From Mesobacillus harenae (GTDB lineage Bacteria; Bacillota; Bacilli; Bacillales; Cytobacillaceae), in the NCBI RefSeq assembly GCF_013343715.1, contig NZ_JABUNR010000019.1, forward strand, positions 33,276-97,275: DNA of 64,000 bases, given 5' to 3'. Under the pieces are notes generated by a model. That model was not told the DNA's origin, searched no databases, and was given only the letters and a program-made list of their open reading frames with translations. A program made the position numbers and the translations under genes. Shown one piece after another: positions 52,100 to 60,924 of the stretch (position 1 is the first letter of the stretch; every line of letters starts with the position of its first letter).

Positions 52100-53602
52100 T
52101 TATACTGTTGTTTGCAGGGCTTTTTCTGCCTCTTTCACAACATACATTCTTTTATCCGCATTCCTTAGCAGTGTTTCGGAATCTCTGCCGTCAATAGGAT
52201 AGATGCTTGACCCGATGCTTGCTGACAGCGGGATCAATTGATCTTTAATAAAAGTGGGCTTAGAAATCTCTTCTTGTATCCTTATGGCTATTTGTTCAGC
52301 CTCTGCTTCACTTTGTATTTCTGGCAAGAGAATAATAAATTCGTCGCCGCCAATTCGCGAGGCAACGTCCCTTAGTCGTGTACAGATATTAAGCCTGTTT
52401 GCTACTTCAATTAATACCTGATCCCCTATATCATGTCCATGAGCATCATTGATTTGTTTAAATCCATTTAAATCAATAAAAAGAACAGCAACAAAGTGAT
52501 GGCCTTTTTGAGCTTTTCTTAATGCTGACTGAAAACTTTCATGAAAAAATGCCCTATTCGGAAGGTTGGTCAAGTTGTCATGATAAGCAAGGTGGAGAAT
52601 CTTCTTCTGGGACTTTTCTAGGGAGGCCAGCAGCTGGTTGAACTCCCTTTCCATTTTAGAAATTTCATCTTTACCTGTAATGATGGCACGATCAGCTAAA
52701 TTCTGGCTTTGTCTAATGTAAGACATTTTTTTAATCAGTCCAGCCCATCTCTTAAGCACGGTTTTTTCCAGAAGGAGCAACACCATTAGAACACAGGTAA
52801 GAGCCACAGAAATCGTCATAATCATAAAGGCTGATACACTGTCGCTCCCTTTTAAATAAAGGGTTCGTTCTTCTTCGAAAAATAAGAACAGAGGATTGCC
52901 AAGAATGTCTTCTAGAACAGCCACCCCTTTAAGTAAATGAGATCCATCTGTCTCGATAATCGTTTTATTGGTATCTGCAAGTTGACCTTCATCTTCAGGT
53001 GAAACGGTTTTAAATTGGCCATTAGAAATTAAAGCGGCTAGAGGGCTGTCAATCTCACTGTTCATTAAAAAACGAACAGCTATTAGAAAAAGAGGGGTTT
53101 GATGAACATTCTCTGCCACCTCAATTGGACGAATTGCGACAAGCAAAGGACCTTCAGGAACAACATGAATACCGGCTAGGTCTTGGATTGATTCAGTTTT
53201 GGATGCAGGAGCAGATAATAAGCTTATGGCTAGATTGGATAAGCTGGAAGAAGACATATTCTGTCTTTTTATTTCGCTGCTTTTATTAGAAATAATATTT
53301 CCGGAAGGGTCCGTTAATAAGAGCATTGTATCCGGACTGTCACTTGCCAAAACTCGAAGGTGTCTGGGGTTGTGTGTACTCTCCAGCTGGTGGTTTTTTA
53401 CAATATCATCTGTCTGCCTAGAAAAAACCGACACCTCATGCTCCAAAGCTGCTTTTGCTGCATTCAGTTTCTCCCGAAGATTTTCTTCTTCAAGCTCAGC
53501 AAATCTTTTTAATAAAATGGTCTCGGATGCATAAAAGAGAATAATAATTCCGGATAGGAAGATAGACGCAGTAAAAAGAACAATCTTTTTTCGTATACTC
53601 AT
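52100..53602 (-). CDS. Membrane diguanylate cyclase (GGDEF)
   Basis: A 500-residue c-di-GMP synthase. Helix 1 (about 7-27) and helix 2 (about 262-282) flank an extracellular sensor of ~230 residues; a HAMP-like linker follows (SYIRQSQNLADRAIIT). The GGDEF domain (about 335-495) has the intact active motif GGDEF at 418-422 and the inhibitory I-site RLRD at 409-412, so it should be active and feedback-inhibited. DLNGFKQINDAHGHDIGDQ is the metal-binding block. No EAL domain or effector is adjacent. Confidence 0.93.
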   Translation of the reverse strand: MSIRKKIVLFTASIFLSGIIILFYASETILLKRFAELEEENLREKLNAAKAALEHEVSVFSRQTDDIVKNHQLESTHNPRHLRVLASDSPDTMLLLTDPSGNIISNKSSEIKRQNMSSSSLSNLAISLLSAPASKTESIQDLAGIHVVPEGPLLVAIRPIEVAENVHQTPLFLIAVRFLMNSEIDSPLAALISNGQFKTVSPEDEGQLADTNKTIIETDGSHLLKGVAVLEDILGNPLFLFFEEERTLYLKGSDSVSAFMIMTISVALTCVLMVLLLLEKTVLKRWAGLIKKMSYIRQSQNLADRAIITGKDEISKMEREFNQLLASLEKSQKKILHLAYHDNLTNLPNRAFFHESFQSALRKAQKGHHFVAVLFIDLNGFKQINDAHGHDIGDQVLIEVANRLNICTRLRDVASRIGGDEFIILLPEIQSEAEAEQIAIRIQEEISKPTFIKDQLIPLSASIGSSIYPIDGRDSETLLRNADKRMYVVKEAEKALQTTV

Positions 53603-53751
53603 CGGACTACACCTTTTATCCTTATTTTAATGAAGTAATGTACTTCTATTTACCCACCATTTGGGTAAACAAACCAATATTTCATCATTATTCCAAAGGT
53701 GTTTTATACAGTAAAAAAACCGCGCAAAAAGAGCACGGTTTTGAGGTAGAC

Positions 53752-55290
53752 TTATTTTTCATTAACTCGCTTGAGTGGTGTCTCGGCAGGACCTTCGATG
53801 ACTTCGCCTTTATAGGAAAATCTTGAACCATGACATGGACAGTCCCATGTAGTTTCTCCGTTGTTCCAGTGAAGCTCACAGCCCATATGAGTACAGGTTG
53901 TATCTACAACAAATACCTCACCTGTATCGTCCTTATAAGCACCGGCTCGCTTTCCGTTAACCGTCACAACCGCACCTTCATTTTTGTTTAAATCCTCAGG
54001 CTGCCGGTTTGGATGCTCAAGCTTTCCTTTAATAAAGTGTTTTGCGACATCCTGGTTAATAGAAATAAATTTCTTAATATCAGGGTTAGCATGAAATCTC
54101 TGTGGTTTAAAAACGTCTTTATAAGGAGTTTCTCTCTCCAAAATATAGTCTCGAATCAATAGGGCAGCGTTTGTTCCGTTGGTCATACCCCATTTTCGAT
54201 AGGCAGTCATAACATAAATGTTTGGATGGTCATCAGACATTGGCCCAACATAAGGGATTTTATCCATTGTCTTAGGGTCTTGAGCTGACCACCTGTAAAG
54301 TATGTTCTGAACACCGAATGTTTCAGATGCGAATTGGGCTAATGATTCATAGTTTTCCATCGTATCGTCATCGACACCGGTTTTATGGTTCTCTCCCCCA
54401 AATAATACGACCTTCTCCCCATTATAGGTTGCGTAGCGGAGAGACCTGGTTGGCTTCTCTGCATTAATGTACATGCCGCCAGGGTACTCCTTGTCAGTTT
54501 TAACTGCAATAAGATAAGAACGTTTAGGATACATACGTGCAAAAAAGAAGCCTTCCATATCGTAAAATGGCCAGTGTGAGGCTACAACGAGATGCCTGCT
54601 GGTTACTTTGTGACCATCTCTTGTAATAACTTTAGGATTCGTACCTTCTTCAATATTGACTGCAGTAGTATGTTCATAAATAGCTCCACCATTATCAGTA
54701 ATCGATTGAACAAGACTTTTTAAATATTTTAGTGGATGAAACTGAGCTTGATCCCTCATAACTATAGCAGCTTGGCTTTTTACTGGAATCGGGATTTCAG
54801 AAAGATAATCTGAATTAATGCCTAATTTTTCATAGGCTTTAAATTCATTGATTAGGCTGTCCATTTTATTAGAAGCATTCGTAAAAATGTACGCATCTTC
54901 TTTTGACAGATCACAATCAATTGATTTATCCGCAACCGTATTTCGAATGAAGTCTATTGCACGGTTGTTTGCTTCATAATAAAGCCTTGCTGTTTCTTCG
55001 CCAAAATTTTGAATAAACTCATCATAAATAAGACCATGCTGGGCGGTTATTTTTGCTGTTGTGTGGCCTGTTGTGCCATTTAGAATCTGGCCTGCTTCGA
55101 TAACAGCAACTTTTACGCCTTCCATCGTCAGCAGGTAGGCAGTCGTTAATCCGGATATACCTCCTCCTACGATGGCTACATCAACATCGAGGTCTTGCTT
55201 CAGCTTTGGAAAGGAAGGAAGGTCCGTTTCACGCCAAAGCGGTTCTGGAAAGCGTGGTAACTTGGAATTCATATTAGAGTTTTGTGTCAT
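53752..55290 (-). CDS. FAD oxidoreductase with C-terminal Rieske domain
   Basis: A 512-residue fusion. The DAO-type FAD domain begins with VDVAIVGGGISGLTTAYLL and GHTTAKIT, and covers about residues 1-410. The Rieske iron-sulfur domain (about 425-505) has both ligand boxes CTHMGC and CPCHGS, so the 2Fe-2S cluster should form. It resembles B. subtilis YhfW, of unknown substrate. The start is ATG 55290 after GGAGG; a 24-codon upstream extension has no ribosome site. Single gene. Confidence 0.9.
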   Translation of the reverse strand: MTQNSNMNSKLPRFPEPLWRETDLPSFPKLKQDLDVDVAIVGGGISGLTTAYLLTMEGVKVAVIEAGQILNGTTGHTTAKITAQHGLIYDEFIQNFGEETARLYYEANNRAIDFIRNTVADKSIDCDLSKEDAYIFTNASNKMDSLINEFKAYEKLGINSDYLSEIPIPVKSQAAIVMRDQAQFHPLKYLKSLVQSITDNGGAIYEHTTAVNIEEGTNPKVITRDGHKVTSRHLVVASHWPFYDMEGFFFARMYPKRSYLIAVKTDKEYPGGMYINAEKPTRSLRYATYNGEKVVLFGGENHKTGVDDDTMENYESLAQFASETFGVQNILYRWSAQDPKTMDKIPYVGPMSDDHPNIYVMTAYRKWGMTNGTNAALLIRDYILERETPYKDVFKPQRFHANPDIKKFISINQDVAKHFIKGKLEHPNRQPEDLNKNEGAVVTVNGKRAGAYKDDTGEVFVVDTTCTHMGCELHWNNGETTWDCPCHGSRFSYKGEVIEGPAETPLKRVNEK

Positions 55291-55523
55291 ATTAATGCCT
55301 CCATAACTAGAGTTAATGTAGTTAATTTTTCCAGACATTACAAAAACATGCATACACAGCAAAAAAAATTACATTTATTTTGATACCCTGAACTGGAAAA
55401 TCTATTCATTGAAAACGGCAGTTCTTATACATATTTAGTATAGTAATGCTAATAAACTGGAAAAAGATGATCATTATAGGTTACTCTATTGTGGAGAATA
55501 ATGTATCGGGGTGGATAAAGCAG

Positions 55524-56000
55524 ATGGCTCAGTCTAAAACAAATGCTATGAGACTGCTGGATAAAGAGAATATTACTTATAATGTCTATACATACGAAAG
55601 CAATGATGGAAAAATTGACGGTCTGTCAGTTGCGGAAAAAATAGGAAGAGATCCTAATTGCGTCTATAAAACCCTTGTTATTCAGGGAACGAGCAAAAAC
55701 ATCTATGTGTGTGTGATTCCAGTTGGTGCTGAGCTTGATCTAAAGAAGGCAGCACAAGAGGCTGGAGAAAAAAAGGTTGAAATGCTTCCGGTTAAGGATA
55801 TTCAAAAACATACAGGCTATATTAGAGGCGGATGTTCTCCGCTCGGTATGAAAAAACTCTATCCAACCTTGATAAGCACAGAAGCATCAGGCTTAGGTCT
55901 AATTATTGTCAGTGCCGGAAAAATAGGGATGCAAGTAGAGGTGAATCCAGACGATTTAAAAACAGTGACGAAAGGCCAATGGGCAAATATCTGTAATTAA
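55524..56000 (+). CDS. ybaK: YbaK-type Cys-tRNA(Pro)/Cys-tRNA deacylase
   Basis: A 158-residue trans-editing enzyme that hydrolyses mischarged Cys-tRNA(Pro). The start is ATG 55524 (MAQSKTNAMRLLDKENITY) after GGGGTGG; earlier in-frame methionines at 55446 and 55467 lack such a site. Family blocks are VYKTLVIQG with the catalytic Lys, VIPVGAELDLKKAA and GYIRGGCSPLGMKK. The length is normal. Single gene. Confidence 0.93.
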   Translation: MAQSKTNAMRLLDKENITYNVYTYESNDGKIDGLSVAEKIGRDPNCVYKTLVIQGTSKNIYVCVIPVGAELDLKKAAQEAGEKKVEMLPVKDIQKHTGYIRGGCSPLGMKKLYPTLISTEASGLGLIIVSAGKIGMQVEVNPDDLKTVTKGQWANICN

Positions 56001-56065
56001 ATTTAAAGTCCATTCAGGGCTTTTTTTGTCTAGTGTGGAAAGTCGGGTGATTTGCGGCATCCATG

Positions 56066-56122
56066 GCTCAGGCGCTTAGTGACTAGTGTACTTTACTTAA
56101 CAGCGCTTGCGCTTTAGTACAT
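56066..56122 (+). repeat. Internally deleted copy of the walJ-htrA repeat
   Basis: CAGGCGCTTAGTGACTAGTG is followed directly by TAACAGCGCTTGCGCTTTAG, joining both ends of the 140-bp unit without its middle. The same short form precedes the full copy at 12820. Confidence 0.65.
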
Positions 56123-56220
56123 TAATTCTTATATAGGCATTCACCCATTTATTCTCCGCTGCATATAGTAAGAAAGAAACAAAACCGCCGTTATGCAACG
56201 GCCGATGGGAGTTGAGTAAA

Positions 56221-57321
56221 ATGGCAGGAAAAATAGTGAACTATTTTGCAGGCGGCAATACGGCTCGCGGGTTTTACAGTTTATATGAGTCTAGTTTACA
56301 AGGACTATCGCGTTTGTTCATTTTAAAAGGCGGACCTGGAACCGGTAAATCATCGCTCATGAAAAAAATTGGCTCCAAATGGAATGAGGAAGGCTACGAT
56401 ATAGAGTATCTTCACTGTTCTTCGGATAATCACTCAATCGATGGAGTGATTATTCCAGCCTTGAAGGCAGGAATTGTTGATGGCACTGCCCCTCATGTTA
56501 TTGAACCAAAGGCACCGGGTGCTATTGAAGAATACGTCAACCTTGGAACAGCGTGGGACTCATGTAAATTACAAGGGAAGCGGGATGAGATTCTAGCCCT
56601 TTCAGCAGAAATAAGTACATCATTTGAGAAGGCATACAGTTTGTTTGATGAAGCACTTAAAGTGCATGATGAGTGGGAGAAAATCTATATTGATAATATG
56701 GACTTTTCTAAAGCAGATATTCTTACGAATGAGCTGATTTTGAGATTTTTTGAAGATAAGGGGCTAAATAAAAAATCGGATATCCGCCATCGGTTTCTTG
56801 GTGCGGCCACCCCAATTGGAGCAGTTGATTTTGTTCCTAACCTAACGGAAGGGGTTCCGAAGCGATACTTAATAAAGGGTCGTCCCGGTTCTGGGAAGTC
56901 AACATTGCTGAAAAAAGTTGCTGCACAAGCAGAACAGCGCGGCTTTGATGTAGAGGTGTACCATTGCGGGTTTGATCCTCAAAGCTTAGATATGCTAATT
57001 TTAAGGGAATTGGGGATTGCCATTTTCGATAGCACCGCTCCTCATGAATATTTTCCGGAACGGGATAATGATGAAGTTATTGATATGTATGAAAAGCTGA
57101 TTACGCCGGGAACGGATGAAAAATATAAGCAAGAATTATACGGTATTTCAGTCCGGTATAAAGTAAAAATGAAACAGGCAACAGCTGCTTTAGCCGGAGC
57201 AAAGAATCTTCGTGACAAGCTCGAGGCGATCTATATTAATGCAATGGACTTTAGCAAAGTCGATGCCATTACAGCAGACATTGACCAGCAATTACAACAG
57301 CTCACAACAGAATGTGAGTAA
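56221..57321 (+). CDS. Tandem P-loop ATPase (PRK06851-like)
   Basis: A 366-residue cytosolic ATPase with two homologous halves. The first has Walker A GGPGTGKSS (residues ~37-45), the second GRPGSGKST (~220-228). Both are followed by a parallel tract (YDIEYLHCSSD versus FDVEVYHCGFD, then IIPALKAGIVDGTAPHVIEP versus GIAIFDSTAPHEYFPE), so the protein arose by internal duplication. Each half ends with a similar YIDNMDFSK / YINAMDFSK helix. Homologues occur in Bacilli; function is unknown to me. ATG 56221 follows GGGAG. Confidence 0.85.
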   Translation: MAGKIVNYFAGGNTARGFYSLYESSLQGLSRLFILKGGPGTGKSSLMKKIGSKWNEEGYDIEYLHCSSDNHSIDGVIIPALKAGIVDGTAPHVIEPKAPGAIEEYVNLGTAWDSCKLQGKRDEILALSAEISTSFEKAYSLFDEALKVHDEWEKIYIDNMDFSKADILTNELILRFFEDKGLNKKSDIRHRFLGAATPIGAVDFVPNLTEGVPKRYLIKGRPGSGKSTLLKKVAAQAEQRGFDVEVYHCGFDPQSLDMLILRELGIAIFDSTAPHEYFPERDNDEVIDMYEKLITPGTDEKYKQELYGISVRYKVKMKQATAALAGAKNLRDKLEAIYINAMDFSKVDAITADIDQQLQQLTTECE

Positions 57322-57332
57322 GTATAACTAAC

Positions 57333-57380
57333 TAAGGTGACAGGCACCATCCAGTTTTCTGGATGGTGCCTGTCACCTTA
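57333..57380. terminator. Perfect 22-bp hairpin between converging genes
   Basis: Arms 57333-57354 and 57359-57380 are exact complements around a TTTT loop, and contain GGTGACAGGCACC, a word widely repeated in Bacillus genomes. It separates the ATPase gene from the minus-strand Gly/His-rich gene. It has no T-run, so whether it terminates is uncertain; the perfect arms suggest a mobile REP-like hairpin. Confidence 0.8.
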
Positions 57381-57384
57381 TCAT

Positions 57385-57798
57385 CTATCTGTACCCGTAT
57401 CCAGGAAATCCATGGTGTCCATGGTGCCCGCCATGATGTCCACCGTGATGTCCATGATGCCCGCCGTGATGTCCACCGTGATGTCCATGATGCCCGTATC
57501 CGTAACCAGGGAAACCGTATCCGCCAAATTGGCCATGGCCTGTTCCAGGGTAACCAGAACCGCCAAATTGTCCAAAACCTGTGCCAGGGAAGCCATATCC
57601 GCCAAACTGTCCATAGCCCGTTCCAGGGTAACCAGAACCGCCGAATTGTCCGTAACCTGTTCCAGGTAGTCCTAAGCCATCAAACTGTCCGTATTGTGTC
57701 CCAGGGAAACTAAACCCCGTCCCTTGTGCACCATAAAAGTCATCTGAACCAAATTGTCTTTCATAATTTACCTCTTCGCCAGGATAATATCCGTACAT
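57385..57798 (-). CDS. Gly/Tyr/His-rich repeat protein, possible spore coat protein
   Basis: A 137-residue low-complexity protein. After an N-terminal MYGYYPGEEVNYERQFGSDD come five 13-residue units of type GTGYGQFGGSGYP (about 34-98), alternating GSGYP and GYGFP, then an 11-residue HHGHHGGHHGG unit repeated about 2.3 times, ending GFPGYGYR. Glycine, tyrosine and histidine dominate. Such composition is typical of coat or exosporium cross-linked proteins in spore formers, and the His tract could bind metals. ATG 57798 follows AAAGGAG. No signal peptide is present. Confidence 0.75.
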   Translation of the reverse strand: MYGYYPGEEVNYERQFGSDDFYGAQGTGFSFPGTQYGQFDGLGLPGTGYGQFGGSGYPGTGYGQFGGYGFPGTGFGQFGGSGYPGTGHGQFGGYGFPGYGYGHHGHHGGHHGGHHGHHGGHHGGHHGHHGFPGYGYR

Positions 57799-57950
57799 AT
57801 CGCTGCTCCTTTCAATATACCAATGTATCTATTTTCGGGAGTGTTATCTTCACCCATAATAGCCTATGGAATAAACGGATATGTGCGATAGGCAGAAGCC
57901 CTTTTTAGGGAAATAGGATAGTTAAGCTAAAACACTGCTCTATAGAAAAT

Positions 57951-57974
57951 GGCCTCTAGGGTAGAGGCCACTTT
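57951..57974 (-). terminator. Terminator after BCCT transporter
   Basis: Perfect 8-bp stem GGCCTCTA / TAGAGGCC around a 3-base loop; on the minus strand it is followed by ATTTTC. Confidence 0.7.
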
Positions 57975-57977
57975 GGT

Positions 57978-59495
57978 TTAGAGCTTAGTTTTCTTTTTAG
58001 GGATAACTTCTTTCGAGAGCAGCTTCAAAAGTGCTGCCCCCATTAAAAATAATATAATCGTAAATGGCAAAGCAGATACAAGTGATGCTGTTTGAAGTCC
58101 TGCCAGCCCGCTGCTGACCAGGAGTACTCCAGCAATCGCTCCGATTAAAATCCCCCAGATAATCCGTGCTACAAGCGATGGGTTTATGACTCCTCTGGCG
58201 GTCATAACTCCAAGAATATAAGTGGCTGAATCAGCCGATGTAATCAAAAACGTAAAGATTAACAAAATCGAGAACAGTGATGTCAGGAGTGGAAAAGGCA
58301 GCAAATCAAATGTATTGAAAAGTGCTGATGTAACATCTTGATTAACAGCCTGAGCAATACCTGTTCCAGAAAATAAATCAAAATGCAGGGCAGTGCCGCC
58401 GAAAACTGCAATCCATAATAAGGCGATAAGCGGTGGAACCATTAGTACTCCAATCACAAATTCTTTTATGGTACGACCACGGGAAACCCGGGCGATAAAA
58501 GCTCCAACAAATGGCGACCAGGCAATCGCCCATGCCCAATAAAAGATAGTCCAGTCTCTTATCCACGTTCCTCCCGCATAAGGAGTGAGACGAAGACTCA
58601 TCGTAATAAAGTTAGAAAGGTAGTCTCCTAATCCTAATGTAAACGAGTTTAAAATAAATACAGTTGGTCCAGTAAAGAAGACGAAAAGCATTAATAATAA
58701 GGCTAGAGTAAGGTTCAGATTGCTTAAATATCTGATCCCCTTATCGATCCCCGTTGAAGATGAGATGATAAAAAGGGCCGTCATAACTAATAGGATCACA
58801 ATTTGAATTGTTCCGCTATTCGCAATGCCAAATGCCGCGTTCAAACCGCCATTTATTTGGAGAATCCCCAGTCCTAGAGAGGTTGCAACTCCCATAACGG
58901 TGGCAATCACAGCAATAATATCAATCGTATCTTTAAATGGCTGTCCATAAATCCTTTTTGGAATGACAGGCTTAAGCGTTGTCGAAATCAGCCCATCCTC
59001 TTTCTTGCGGAACTGAAAATAGGCTATAGCCAAGCCGACCATCGTAAACACAGACCATTGGCTGACACCCCAATGGAAAAAAGAATAGCGCATGGCCGTA
59101 CGCGCCGCTTCATTCGTCATAGCTTCGGTTCCAACTGTCGGGGGAGTGAAGAAATGGCTCATAGGTTCGGCAATTCCCCAGAACACAAGACCTATTCCGA
59201 AACCAGCACTAAACAGCATGCCAATCCAAGTGAAAAAAGAGTATTCTGGCCGGTCATCATCCCCGCCAAGTCTAATTCTCCCGTATTTACTGAAAGCAAG
59301 AAATAAGCAAAATATCACAAATAATAAAACCGACAATAAATAAAACCAGCCAAATGCATAGGTGGTAAAATCAAACGCCTTTCCTGCGGCCAATTCAAAT
59401 AGATCAGGTGCAAAGGCACCGAATAAAACTAATAATAAAATGATAACTGCTGAAATCCAAAATACTTTAGTAACCTGATTGCGAAAAGAATCCAT
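57978..59495 (-). CDS. BCCT-family glycine betaine transporter
   Basis: A 505-residue, 12-helix Na+-coupled betaine/carnitine/choline transporter. The signature GMGIG-like stretch FSAGFGIGLVFWGIAEPM and the aromatic-box region IFYWAWAIAWSPFVGAFIAR are intact. Length and sequence fit OpuD/BetL. The start is ATG 59495 six bases after AGGAGG; a 14-codon extension has no ribosome site. In an ectoine maker it would import betaine under osmotic stress. Exact substrate is unproven. Confidence 0.93.
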   Translation of the reverse strand: MDSFRNQVTKVFWISAVIILLLVLFGAFAPDLFELAAGKAFDFTTYAFGWFYLLSVLLFVIFCLFLAFSKYGRIRLGGDDDRPEYSFFTWIGMLFSAGFGIGLVFWGIAEPMSHFFTPPTVGTEAMTNEAARTAMRYSFFHWGVSQWSVFTMVGLAIAYFQFRKKEDGLISTTLKPVIPKRIYGQPFKDTIDIIAVIATVMGVATSLGLGILQINGGLNAAFGIANSGTIQIVILLVMTALFIISSSTGIDKGIRYLSNLNLTLALLLMLFVFFTGPTVFILNSFTLGLGDYLSNFITMSLRLTPYAGGTWIRDWTIFYWAWAIAWSPFVGAFIARVSRGRTIKEFVIGVLMVPPLIALLWIAVFGGTALHFDLFSGTGIAQAVNQDVTSALFNTFDLLPFPLLTSLFSILLIFTFLITSADSATYILGVMTARGVINPSLVARIIWGILIGAIAGVLLVSSGLAGLQTASLVSALPFTIILFLMGAALLKLLSKEVIPKKKTKL

Positions 59496-59537
59496 TGAGT
59501 TCCTCCTTGAACGATGCGTTAAGTCTTCATATGGCAA

Positions 59538-59958
59538 ACTAGATAAACAGAAAAGTTTATATCAGAAAATAAGATGCGGATAAAAGAGCGGGTCTAAGTA
59601 CGAAAAATGAATACCTTATGTTTACCCTGTTACGGAAAGAGTCTAAACATCTCACTATCAATGATAGGCAAACATAGCTATAGCCCTGATTATCTTGCCA
59701 CTGTTATATATAGGCTATTCCACTAATTTAAGCTAAAAAACGTTTAAGTTCCAAATTGGAAAAGCCCGCAAGTAAATACTAGAATGGAGAGTATAACATT
59801 TTCAGGCTAATCATGTCATGAAATTATTGGCAGTTAAATCAGCCTTTAAGCAAGCCAAGGAATATAAATCCTGTTTTATGGGATAAGGCAGAGAGTATCT
59901 CAATTGAATAAAAAGGCGATTATGTTAGAATGGCAAGGTGTAAAATACATAGCAGAAG
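59538..59958. other. Gap between BCCT and HAD genes
   Basis: About 420 A/T-rich bases between divergent genes; no gene, repeat or recognisable regulator site was seen. Confidence 0.5.
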
Positions 59959-59967
59959 GTGAAATAT

Positions 59968-60822
59968 ATGATTAAATGCATAGCAATTGATATGGATGGG
60001 ACTCTTTTAACAGCCACTCAGCAGATTCCTGCCGGAAATATAAAGGCAATAGCAGACGCCAAGGCTCAGGGAATCGAGGTAGTCATTGCAACTGGAAGAT
60101 CCTATCAGGAAGCAACCTTTGTGTTGAAGGAAGCTGGTGTTGAGGTTCCAATCATTTGTGTGAATGGCGCTGAGGTCCGTTCGATTCAGGGCGAGGTGTT
60201 ATCTTCCAATCCTCTCATGAAAGAAAGTGCTAGGGAATCAGCCATGTGCCTAATAGAAAATGGGGTTTATTTTGAAGTCTATACGAACAACGGCACGTTT
60301 ACGACGGACTCAGATATAGGGGTTTCTATTATGGTAGATATTTTTATGAGTGCAAATCCTGATGCCCCGCTTGATAAGGTTACAAAAGCAGCAGAAGTTC
60401 GGTTTAATAAAGGATTAATTAAAAAGATTGATAGCTATGATTTTTTGTTCGAAGATAACGATTATCAAATCTATAAGCTGCTAGCTTTTTCGTTTCTAGA
60501 AAACAGGCTGGATACTGCAAGAAAGTCCCTTATTGAACTAGAGGGAGTTAATGTTACCTCGTCAGGATATGAAAACCTAGAAATCACAAGCTTGAAAGCA
60601 CAAAAGGGCATTGCCCTTGAGGCGTTCACCAAAGCAAATGGCATCAGTTTAAAAGAGACAATGGCGATTGGCGACAATTATAACGACCTTTCGATGATGA
60701 AGATGGCAGGCCGTTCAGTTGCAATGGGAAACGCTGACGAACAGATTAAAGAGCAATGCGATATTGTTACCCTAACCAATGAGGAAAGCGGTGTGGCAAA
60801 AGCAATTCGTGACATTTTATAA
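59968..60822 (+). CDS. Cof-type HAD-IIB phosphatase
   Basis: A 284-residue haloacid-dehalogenase superfamily phosphatase. Motif I IAIDMDGTLL (nucleophile Asp8 by this start), motif II VIATGR, motif III Lys within SLKAQKG, and motif IV AIGDNYNDLSMM are all present. The C2-type cap lies between. Relatives dephosphorylate sugar phosphates or FMN-type substrates with broad specificity. The start is ATG 59968 after AAGGTG; GTG 59959 overlaps it. Confidence 0.92.
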   Translation: MIKCIAIDMDGTLLTATQQIPAGNIKAIADAKAQGIEVVIATGRSYQEATFVLKEAGVEVPIICVNGAEVRSIQGEVLSSNPLMKESARESAMCLIENGVYFEVYTNNGTFTTDSDIGVSIMVDIFMSANPDAPLDKVTKAAEVRFNKGLIKKIDSYDFLFEDNDYQIYKLLAFSFLENRLDTARKSLIELEGVNVTSSGYENLEITSLKAQKGIALEAFTKANGISLKETMAIGDNYNDLSMMKMAGRSVAMGNADEQIKEQCDIVTLTNEESGVAKAIRDIL

Positions 60823-60924
60823 AGTAGTCCTGCTAAAGAACATTGTTGCATTTAAGCAGTGTTGAGAGTGCGAAACGAAAATCAACAGCCAAGCTTTAAA
60901 AGAGCCTAAAAAAGGAGTGGTTAG

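Noticed and set aside
57337..57713. Two plus-strand frames rich in V/M/S or H/D repeats
   Set aside because: They are antisense shadows of the tandem repeats in the Gly/His-rich gene.
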